From Gemmata massiliana (lineage in GTDB: Bacteria; Planctomycetota; Planctomycetia; Gemmatales; Gemmataceae), in assembly GCF_901538265.1 (NCBI RefSeq), contig NZ_LR593886.1, positions 3,084,843 through 3,148,842 of the forward strand: 64,000 nucleotides of DNA, written 5' to 3'. A program made the position numbers and the translations under genes. Below, one piece after another: positions 43,398-51,000 of the stretch; the first letter of the stretch is position 1, and each line of letters opens with the position of its first letter. Below the pieces are notes generated by a model. The model made no database searches and was not told where the DNA came from. It saw only the letters and a program-made list of their open reading frames with translations.

Positions 43398-43676
43398 ATG
43401 CCAGATAGACAAGCTCAACCGCCCGTCACCATCAGCGTCGAGGCCCGCACCCAACAACGTGACCTGATCGACAAGGCGGCCGAGCGCGTGGGCCTCACGC
43501 GCTCGGATTTCGTGATGGGGGCCGCGTGTCGCGAGGCCGAAGACGTTGTCCTCGACCAGACCTATTTCCCGTTGGACGCCCGGGCCTTCGCCGAGTTCAT
43601 GGCCCTGCTGGAGCACCCGCCCGCACCCGACGAGCGCCTGTACGATCTGATGACGGCGCAGGCGCCCTGGGAATGA
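43398..43676 (+). CDS. tacA: DUF1778 (TacA-like) RHH antitoxin
   Basis: A protein of 92 residues. 'PPVTISVEARTQQRDLIDKA' and 'AERVGLTRSDFVMGAACREA' form the ribbon-helix-helix DNA-binding domain of DUF1778 proteins; the C-terminal 'LDARAFAEFMALLEHPPAPD' segment is the part that neutralises the GNAT toxin in TacAT/AtaRT systems. It is coupled to the toxin by an ATGA overlap and has a strong AT-rich promoter. The complex normally represses its own promoter. Confidence 0.9.
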   Translation: MPDRQAQPPVTISVEARTQQRDLIDKAAERVGLTRSDFVMGAACREAEDVVLDQTYFPLDARAFAEFMALLEHPPAPDERLYDLMTAQAPWE

Positions 43677-44191
43677 CCCGGGGGCACGTGTCCCCGCCCG
43701 CGCTCCTGACGGACGGGCACGACCTGGCTCCGTTCGATTGCGGCGTGCCGTCCCTCAACGACTGGCTGAGGCGACGGGCGCTCAAGAACAACCGGTCGGG
43801 CGCCTCGCGCACGTACGTCCTGTGCAACGGGGCCGTGGTCGTGGGCTACTACTGCCTGGCCACGGGAGCCGTCTACCACGACGACGCGCCACACGCGCTG
43901 CGGCGGAACATGCCCGATCCCATTCCCGTCCTGGTGCTCGGGCGCCTGGCCGTTGATCGCCGGTGCCAGAATCAAAAAATCGGACGCGCGATGTTGCGTG
44001 ACGCCGCGCTACGGGCCCAGGAGGTCGCCGAGAGCGTCGGGGTGACGGCCATTGTGGTCCATGCCATTTCTGAGGAGGCCCGGCGCTTCTACGTGTCGTG
44101 TGGCTTCGTGGAATCACCGCTGCAACCCATGACACTCTGCCTGTTGATGGCCACGCTGCAGAACACGGGCGCCCGGCTCCTGATTAGTTAG
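43673..44191 (+). CDS. tacT: GNAT-family tRNA-acetylating toxin (TacT-like)
   Basis: A protein of 172 residues from ATG 43673, overlapping the antitoxin stop. Typical features of TacT/AtaT-type toxins: N-terminal 'DGHDLAPFDCGVPSLNDWLR', the GNAT core strand 'PVLVLGRLAVDRRCQNQKIG' followed by 'RAMLRDAALRAQEV' (acetyl-CoA-binding R/Q-x-x-G/A loop), and 'AISEEARRFYVSCGFVESPL' with the conserved Tyr. These toxins acetylate the amino group of aminoacyl-tRNAs and stop translation. The toxin looks complete, and with its antitoxin probably stabilises the plasmid. Confidence 0.9.
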   Translation: MTRGHVSPPALLTDGHDLAPFDCGVPSLNDWLRRRALKNNRSGASRTYVLCNGAVVVGYYCLATGAVYHDDAPHALRRNMPDPIPVLVLGRLAVDRRCQNQKIGRAMLRDAALRAQEVAESVGVTAIVVHAISEEARRFYVSCGFVESPLQPMTLCLLMATLQNTGARLLIS

Positions 44192-44390
44192 ACGACTTTG
44201 AAAATCACGTCACGCACCGGCCCGTTTCCCGCAAATCACCATTCATGTGAGTGGCTCCGAGCGGTGACCCGTTTCAAAGCCCGGCTCGCCCCGGCCGCAG
44301 CCCCCACGGGGAATGAGTCTCCCCGGCGCAAGACGCGCCGAAATCGTCCCGCCACAATGCCGAAATGGCGCGTCACGAGAACCGCGCCTC

Positions 44391-44699
44391 TCACTCGAGC
44401 GGAACGCGCAGCTGCAGCCCGGACGGGTGCGTCAGTTCCAACCGTCCCGTGACGACGGCGGCGCCGGCCAAACTGTAGATCATGAACCGGCCGTCGCGCT
44501 CCACGGTCACCAGCCCGGCGTCCTTCATGACGCTCAGGTGGTGCGACACGTTCACGATCTCGGTCCCGAGTTCGCGGGCCAGATTGGTCACGGTCTGCGC
44601 GCCAACGGACAGGGCGCGGAGCAGGGCCAGGCGCGTCGGCTCGCCGACGGCCGCGATCCAATCGGCTTGCGACTTCGACTCTTTGGAAGGCTTCGGCAT
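44391..44699 (-). CDS. ArsR-family transcriptional regulator
   Basis: A protein of 102 residues with a winged helix typical of ArsR/SmtB repressors: 'AAVGEPTRLALLRALSVGAQ', 'ARELGTEIVNVSHHLSVMKD', then the wing 'AGLVTVERDGRFMIYSL'. The metal-binding 'CVC' of ArsR/SmtB is missing, so it probably senses something other than arsenic or zinc. The last 20 residues are hydrophobic with a short beta tail. No co-oriented target gene is adjacent. Confidence 0.8.
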   Translation of the reverse strand: MPKPSKESKSQADWIAAVGEPTRLALLRALSVGAQTVTNLARELGTEIVNVSHHLSVMKDAGLVTVERDGRFMIYSLAGAAVVTGRLELTHPSGLQLRVPLE

Positions 44700-45052
44700 C
44701 AGGTACCTGGGTTCGGGCGGGCGAACGAATCAGTTCTTTCCTTGGATTTTTACAGTGCTGGCTTCTCGGTTCCCGATTCGGGTGGCGCCGTAGGTTTGAA
44801 CGACGGTGGCGGGTTGCCCGAGTGGCGCACGAGCACCATCTCAAAATGCTCCCGTGCGGATTCCCCCGCGACTTGCCGAACGCGCGGAACCGGTCCGCTC
44901 AATCGGCGGCGATCTCGTAGTTGAATGGCTTCGCACTTCACGTCCCGCCCGGCCGTTTAGCACCCTCGAAGCCCCCGACATCCCTGCTCACTCCATCGGT
45001 TGCCTCGAACAATGCACGAGACTCGGATTCCCGGCTCACCGTTTCCGCGAGA
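44700..45052. other. Intergenic region
   Basis: A minus-strand frame (44750-44941) of 63 codons, 'MKCEAIQLRDRRRLSGPVPR', has no recognisable motif. I see no stronger feature. The promoter of the ArsR gene probably lies at 44700-44760. Confidence 0.35.
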
Positions 45053-45505
45053 CTACGCCGACGTCCCGCCACGAATGGTCGCGATGAGGTCCAGGTTCTG
45101 CAAGAACGCGTCCACGCTCCCGCACGCCCGAATCGCTTCGACCACCTGTCGGGCCGTTTCGGCTCCCCCGCATTCCCCAATGACCGTGTTCACCCGCGCG
45201 ACATTTGCCAGTACTGAGGAGAGGTCAGGAACTGATGGCGATGGGCTCGGGGAAGGTACGGGAGCAACAACGACCTCGGGAATCGCCACGGGAGCCGGTT
45301 CCGGGGTCCTGGTCGTGGGAGCCACAACGGGTTTGGACGGCGAACTCTTCGCGGATTTTTTCTTCAGCTCGCTCCGGATGCCGTAGACCGTATCGCGAAT
45401 GGATTTCTCGGGGGCCGTGACGCCGCGAATCCGGGCTTTCCGGATGACCTCATCGGCGGGCAAGTCGAGGTCGTCGGACAGAATGGAGCGGACAACGGAA
45501 CTCAT
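45053..45505 (-). CDS. Hypothetical protein with Pro-rich linker
   Basis: About 150 residues from the ATG at 45505 ('MSSVVRSILSDDLDLPADEV'), although the frame is open far upstream. The N-terminal ~50 residues look like a small helical domain ('IRKARIRGVTAPEKSIRDTV'), followed by a Lys-, Pro- and Val-rich linker and a C-terminal helical domain ('LANVARVNTVIGECGGAETA', 'VVEAIRACGSVDAFLQNLDL'). I recall this two-domain layout from planctomycete accessory proteins but do not know its role. No membrane segments. Confidence 0.55.
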   Translation of the reverse strand: MSSVVRSILSDDLDLPADEVIRKARIRGVTAPEKSIRDTVYGIRSELKKKSAKSSPSKPVVAPTTRTPEPAPVAIPEVVVAPVPSPSPSPSVPDLSSVLANVARVNTVIGECGGAETARQVVEAIRACGSVDAFLQNLDLIATIRGGTSA

Positions 45506-45804
45506 GATGGGAGCTGGCACGAAACGCCCTTTTGCGCTGGTGGTGAAAAAAGCCATCCGTAGCAGTGGGGCCGTCCAGTAGGGCATTGAAGTCAACACGG
45601 CCAACGGCGGCAACCGCAATCTCCATCGGCACTTATGCTTGACAAATTCGAGCGCATTTGAAGTTGTCGACCCGAGCAAGGGACCCGTTACGCCAGCCAA
45701 ACCTGAAAAGCCTGTGAGCGTGCATTGGTCACGGCACTTCGAGAGCGCGTTCGAGGTACGTTGGTCCGCAGACCGCGCGCCCCGTTCGGGCACTGAGTTG
45801 GCGA

Positions 45805-46225
45805 CTAGGGGGCACGGTCACGAAGCTGATCGAACGCGCGCTCGGCGCGGTCGAGGAACCGGAGCGCGACGGTAAGGCCGGCAACCTCCGAGGAAGTGAT
45901 CGGCCAGTGCGTTGATGTCAGTGATCGCGAGGCCCGTCTTGTGGATGATCCGCTCAGGCGCCCTTGCCCGGATCTTGGTTCGCCCGGAGCCAGGCGCGGA
46001 TCTGATCCCAGAACTGCCGGGTCACCGGTTCGGCGGGGCGGCTTCTCAGCCCCTTGTCCAGTTCCTGCTTGAGCCAGGCGCTGGTCGCTTCGGGGACCGG
46101 GCCTTCTCCTCCAATAGGTGCAAGGCGGTGTGGATGACCTCATCTTCGGATCGGAAGTGGCCTGTCGCGAGTTGGTCGCGGATCAAGCGTGCGAGGTGAG
46201 GTGGCAACGGAGAATCAATGGTCAC
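45805..46225 (-). pseudogene. Decayed ParDE toxin-antitoxin module
   Basis: Starting at a GTG at 46225, the frame reads 'VTIDSPLPPHLARLIRDQLA' and 'TGHFRSEDEVIHTALHLLEE', the CopG-like ParD antitoxin. Near 46100 it must shift to continue 'EATSAWLKQELDKGLRSRPA', the usual ParD C-terminal tail. After its stop, a further frame reads 'RIIHKTGLAITDINALADHF' and another 'ALRFLDRAERAFDQLRDRAP', a ParE-like toxin start that ends early. At least two frameshifts and a truncation mean both genes are dead. Confidence 0.65.
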
Positions 46226-46426
46226 AGGGTAATTATAATTTATTCCGAGAGATTTGTCAAATCGTGGCTGGCGGCGACGCCCGTCAGGGGCAGCCCGACG
46301 GGTCGAAAATGGACCTTCGGGCGCCGAGCCCGTGTCCCCGCCGCGAGTACCGAACCGAGCGCCCCGGACAGCGCTCGTCGGGCCTCTTGTCACTCGGGAG
46401 ATGTGCGCGATCCGGGGCACACCCGC

Positions 46427-46705
46427 TCAAGAGCGCGGAGCGCCGGCCGGTACCGTTTCCGACGGCCGTTCGGACGCCAGCCGTTCCGCCGTGGAGGTGA
46501 AGAACAGCTCGATCTCCTCGTGCGCGTCTGCGGGAGCGTGTTCCCGCGCGATGTGCTTGGCCTCGTCCCAGCGCCCCGCCGACAAGTGACGACGAACTGC
46601 TTCACACACCGCCGCCGGGAGCGCGATGTCACGGTGCAGCCGGAGGAAGTGCTGGTTGTCGGCGTAATCGGTCACGGCCTCGACGTTTCGGACCTTCTTG
46701 CCCAT
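46427..46705 (-). CDS. Small hypothetical protein
   Basis: About 92 residues from the ATG at 46705 ('MGKKVRNVEAVTDYADNQHF'). Helical and charged, with 'LRLHRDIALPAAVCEAVRRH' and 'WDEAKHIAREHAPADAHEEI' as its main helices. No family is known to me. It is transcribed away from the small XRE gene, and the palindrome CAAGTATACTTG (46841-46852) lies between them. Confidence 0.45.
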   Translation of the reverse strand: MGKKVRNVEAVTDYADNQHFLRLHRDIALPAAVCEAVRRHLSAGRWDEAKHIAREHAPADAHEEIELFFTSTAERLASERPSETVPAGAPRS

Positions 46706-46840
46706 GACGGGTCTCCCGCACAGCAACGGTTCGTCTCTGACACGCGCTGTGCGGGCGCGTCGAGAACGGGTGGGACCGCGCGAATCATCCTTCTGGGGAT
46801 GGCGATCTCACAGCTGAGAGCCGTGAACGGTCAAGAATGA

Positions 46841-46852
46841 CAAGTATACTTG
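46841..46852. promoter_or_regulatory. Palindromic operator CAAGTATACTTG
   Basis: A perfect 12-bp palindrome about 55 bases upstream of the XRE gene, overlapping a TATACT -10-like hexamer. It is typical of the binding site of a small Cro/C1-type repressor. Confidence 0.6.
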
Positions 46853-46874
46853 GTAGACGTGTGGCGCAGCAATG

Positions 46875-46902
46875 GGTTGGCTGAATTTTTTCTCAGCCAA
46901 CC
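46875..46902 (+). repeat. Perfect 10-bp inverted repeat in the leader of the XRE gene
   Basis: Arms GGTTGGCTGA (46875-46884) and its complement (46893-46902), with a short T-rich loop, ending three bases before ATG 46906. A hairpin there would hide the ribosome-binding site, suggesting translational control or leaderless translation from a transcript starting downstream. Confidence 0.7.
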
Positions 46903-46905
46903 ACC

Positions 46906-47154
46906 ATGTCCGAACCGCTCACCACCTCGTTCGGGCACATCGTTCGCCACAGGCGCGAGGCCCTCGGCCTGTCGCAGGAAGAGCTCGGCGCGAAAACGAA
47001 CCTGTCGCGGAACTACATCGGCATGGTGGAACGGGGCGAAACGAACCCGACGCTGTTGGTGCTCCACGGCCTCGCGCGGGCCCTGAGCACCACGATGGTG
47101 TCGCTGATCGGCGAGTTAGAAGCCGGGACCGACATACCGGACCCGAAACGGTAA
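46906..47154 (+). CDS. Small XRE-family repressor
   Basis: A protein of 82 residues, nearly all a Cro/C1 helix-turn-helix: 'FGHIVRHRREALGLSQEELG' and 'AKTNLSRNYIGMVERGETNP' with the recognition helix, then 'TLLVLHGLARALSTTMVSLI' for dimerisation. The likely target is its own promoter palindrome CAAGTATACTTG. No ribosome-binding site is visible, and the start is preceded by a 10-bp hairpin. Confidence 0.85.
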   Translation: MSEPLTTSFGHIVRHRREALGLSQEELGAKTNLSRNYIGMVERGETNPTLLVLHGLARALSTTMVSLIGELEAGTDIPDPKR

Positions 47155-47303
47155 CACCCTCCCGAGGTCCGCCCGCCCCTCGGTGCCGCTCGGCCTCGGT
47201 TCGGCCATCCACGGGGCGTTCTCATTCCTCCGCTGGGGTGCGACCTTCCGCGGGATCGTCACAATGACCCCGGTGGGCGGTTCGCCGCCCACCGGGACCC
47301 AAC

Positions 47304-47564
47304 TCAGGTGGCGGCGCGGGCCGATTCCCTACGGCCCTTTCGGTCGGCGTCGAGTTGGTGCAGCACCCACGTGTGGGCGAGGTCCAACAGCTTCGCGGCT
47401 GGGAGCAGGTCGTCGGAGCCCAGGTTGTCGGTCTCGCGCCACCCCTCGTCAGCTTTGTACCCGCGGGTCAGCTTGACCGAGTACCAGTTGCCCTTCTCGG
47501 CCAGGTTGCGCCAGATCGTGGCCTGGAGTGCGCCGATGCGGATCTTGTGAGCGGGTGAAGTCAT
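47304..47564 (-). CDS. Conserved small plasmid-type protein
   Basis: A protein of 86 residues from ATG 47564 ('MTSPAHKIRIGALQATIWRN', 'LAEKGNWYSVKLTRGYKADE'), after 'agaaaggaacacgacc'. From memory, the 'IRIGALQATIWRN...WYSV.LTR.YK' pattern is common in small proteins of mobile elements in many bacteria, function unknown. It has a long GC-rich, hairpin-rich leader (47565-47760) similar in plan to the leader upstream of the methylase-helicase region. Confidence 0.7.
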   Translation of the reverse strand: MTSPAHKIRIGALQATIWRNLAEKGNWYSVKLTRGYKADEGWRETDNLGSDDLLPAAKLLDLAHTWVLHQLDADRKGRRESARAAT

Positions 47565-47760
47565 GGTCGTGTTCCTTTCTGTGTTGTCCGGCCCCACCGC
47601 GGGGCCGATGGGGAACGCCCGAAGCGGCGGGTCGCCTGCACCCGCCAAGCGAAGACGGGAGGGTCCCGAAGGGAAACCCGTCTGGCAGCTTGCGGGTTGA
47701 GGCTGCGGCTTCAGTTTCCCCGATTCGGCCTCGTGTGGGTTGCCACACATGAACACGACC
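47565..47760 (-). promoter_or_regulatory. Structured leader upstream of the 86-residue protein
   Basis: On the minus strand: outer stem 47640-47650/47689-47698 (ACCCGCCAAGC with one bulge), inner stem 47654-47659/47677-47682 (GACGGG/CCCGTC) with a CCCTTCGGG-containing loop, then a second hairpin GGCCCC-ACCGC-GGGGCC (47589-47605), a ribosome-binding site and the ATG. A similar two-part leader lies at 53514-53660. Confidence 0.5.
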
Positions 47761-48080
47761 CGGCCGATCGAGCCACAGTCGCACCGGATCACCGGGAACG
47801 AACCGGGTGCGCGGAAGCACGGGCACCGCGTTCGCTCGACGGGGGGCACATCGGGGGACGGGAGCCGGTGCCGAGGCGCGGGTGCCGGCACGCTGTCTCG
47901 CTGTCTTGCCGGCCGGACGTCTGGCCGGCATGTGAGGCGCCACGGGTCGCCCCGCGATGGTCGGAGCGGGCGATCGTAAAGATGCCCGCCCCAATTAGGG
48001 GGCGGGCCGAGACCGAGTAGGGTCGCTCGGACGACCTTCGCGCCGTCCCGCGGGACCGGGAATGGCACCGGGCGGTCTCC
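47761..48080. other. Intergenic region with a short inverted repeat
   Basis: No gene. TGCCGGCC (47907-47914) and GGCCGGCA (47923-47930) pair around GGACGTCT. Repeats of the gccggc type recall the region upstream of parA. It is the space downstream of the long methylase-helicase gene. Confidence 0.4.
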
Positions 48081-51000
48081 TCAGAACAGCCGCCCCTGCA
48101 CGCTCTTCGTCACCCGGGCGCGGAACCCGATCGGAGAAGCGTCTTCGTCGTCCGACGCTCCGTCCCCGGGCTTCGCTTCCGGTGGGGCTCCGATCGGCGC
48201 GTCCGGTGCGTGCTCCTCGGGCACCTGTTCCCGTGTGCGAACCCGCTCGATCCTCGGCGTCTCGCGCACCCGCGCCGGGGTGGCCTCGACCCGGTGCGTG
48301 CCCTTGAGCGCCCGGATCCGCTCGGCCAGTTCCGCCGCGTCCGGTTCGCCCTCGGCGGGCGTGCCGGAGAGGGCCGTCTTGAGCCGGTCGCGTAGGCCCG
48401 TCAACTCGTCGAGATAGGCCGCGTTGGCGAAGGGGCGACCCAGTCGGGCCTCGTAGTCCCGAAGCTGCGAGCAGGCCAGGTCCAACTCCTTCATGTTGGA
48501 TTCGATCCGCTCAGCGTACGAGTCGACGATCCGGTTCAGGGCGTTGAGCACGGCCCGCGCGCCGCGCACCTCGTTCGCGAGCGGGACGCTCAGGTCGGCG
48601 TGCCCGGTGAGATAGACCGATGCGCCGGTCCCGCGGTGCTCGATGCCGAACACCAGGCCCCGGTACCGACCGAGCGCGAACAGCCGGTCGGCCGTTCCGG
48701 GAACCTGGTCCAGCGCGCGGGCGAGGGCGGCCGGCGCGTCCCGCACGGGGACACTCGTGCCACCAATGGTGACGGTCCCGGCGTCCCCGCCCGCGACGGT
48801 CTCCCGATCGGCTCGCAGGGCGTCCCGGCGTTTCTCCAGCCGCTCGATCTGTACGGGCAACTCCTTGAGCTTGCGCCGGGCGAGGTACTGTTCGTCGGAA
48901 TGATTGCGTCGCAGGACCGCGAGGCGCTGCAACTCGGCGTCGGCCTCGGCCAGTACCAGCACCGCTGGGTTCCCCGAGGCAATCGCCTTGACCTCGGCGT
49001 AGGACAGTTCCTGGCCGCCCACGTCCTCGGCCCGGCGCACCGCCGCTTCGCCCGTCATTATTTGTGAAATGAAACGAGCCTTAGTTTCCAGCGCCTGCCA
49101 CATATACGAATCGAAGCTTCCCTCGGTGACGTACCGATACACGGCGACTTCCGTGTTGGTGTTGCCCTGGCGCAGGATGCGCCCGTCGCGCTGCTCGACC
49201 TCGGCCGGCTTCCACGGGGCGTCCAGGTGGTGCACCGCCACCAGGCGCTTCTGCACGTTGGTCCCGGTCCCCATCTTCGCGGTGCTGCCCACCAGGAACC
49301 GGACCGTGCCCTGGCGCACCTTCTCGAACCGGGCCTGCTTCTTGGCGTCCGAGTCCGCGTCCCCGATCACCGCGATCTGCTCGCGCGGCACGCCCCGCTG
49401 AACCAACTTCGCGACGATCTCGTCGTAAGCGCCGTACCCCCACGGGGTCGGGTTTACCCCCATGTCGCAGAAGATCAGCTGCGTCCCGCGCGTCCCGGCG
49501 GTCCGCTCCCAGACGGCAACCGCCTTCTCCGTCAGCGCGTTCACCTTCGAGCCGGGGAACTCCTTCGCGGTCGCCGAGAGCATCCGGGCGTCCAGGGCCA
49601 GTTTGCGCCCGTCCGTCGTGATCGCCAGCGCGTTGTCCTGGCGCGGGTCCACCTTCTGCGTGCGGAGGCGCTCGTACCGGGCCACGAGTTCCTGCTGGAG
49701 GGCCTGCTGCTCGTCGGACATGGGGCAGGCGACGACGTGGGGCTTGCCGCCCTCGAGTGCGGGCCGGGGAAGGTTCAGCATCTCCGCGGTCTGCACGTCG
49801 GCGAACTGGCGGAACATCTGCTGCAATTCGGGCAGGTTCACGAACTTGGCGAACCGCGACCGGGGCTTGAGGGTCTTCCCGTCGGGGGAAATCTCCATGC
49901 TTTCCACGACCTCACCGAACGTCGCGGCCCAGGCGTCGAAGTGCTCGAGGCCCCGGCTCGCGAGCCCCTCGGGATCCAGGAACCGCTGCAGCGTGTACAG
50001 TTCGACCAGCGTGTTGGAGATCGGGGTCCCGGTGGCGAACGTGACCCCGTGCCCGGGGTGCCGCGCGTGCAGGTACCGGCACTTCATGAACAAATCAAAC
50101 GCGCGCTCGGACCCGCCCGTCTGGATCCCCGCCACCCGGTCCATCTTCGTGGCGGTTTCAAGGTTTTTAAAATAATGCGCCTCATCGATCAGAATGTGGT
50201 CCACGCCCAGTTCGTCGAACACCAGTCCGTCGTCCTTCTTGTCGGCCGCCAACAGTTCCTTGAGCCGGGCCTCGCGCGCCACCTTCTGTTTCTCGATCGT
50301 TTTGAGGATGTTCCGCTTGGCCCGCGAGGCGCTGGCACCGGCCCGGTCGGTGAGCAACTGGTCGTACTCGGCGATCTGCTCGCGCAGGAACCGCGCCTGG
50401 AAGTCCCGCGACATCCCGATCCGCTCGAACCCGGAATGGGTCACAATAATGGCGTCCCAGTCGCCCGCGGCGATCTTCGCGGTCAGAACCTTGCGGCGCT
50501 CCTTGGTGAAGTCGTCCCGACCCGCGACCAGGAGCCGGGCGTTGGGGTACCACTGCTGGAACTCGCGCGCGAACTGCTCGAGCAGGTGATTGGGCACCAC
50601 CACGAGGGGCTTGTGGACCAGCCCCGCCTGTTTCATCTTCATCGCGGTCGCCACCATGCACCCGGTCTTGCCGGCGCCCACGACATGAGCGAGCAGCGTG
50701 TTGCCCCCGGACATGCCGCGCCACACCGCGTCCTTCTGGTGCGGGCGCAGGGGCGGGGCCGCCCGGCTCATCCCGGGGAACGCCAGGTGCGACCCGTCGA
50801 ACTGCCTCGGGCGCAGCGAGTTGAACGCATCGTTGTAGAGACGGACCAATCGCTCGGTCCGATCGGGATCGTCGAAGATCCAGGCGCGGAACTGGTCCTT
50901 GATGAGCTTCTGTTTCTCCTTGGCGGCGAGCGTGGCGTCCGGGTTCACCACCCGCTTGTCGGGATCGGCCGGGTCGGGGTCGTAAATCACCGGCGCCTTC

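Noticed and set aside
44750..44941. 63-codon ORF
   Set aside because: No motif or translation signal and an atypical residue mix; kept as intergenic.
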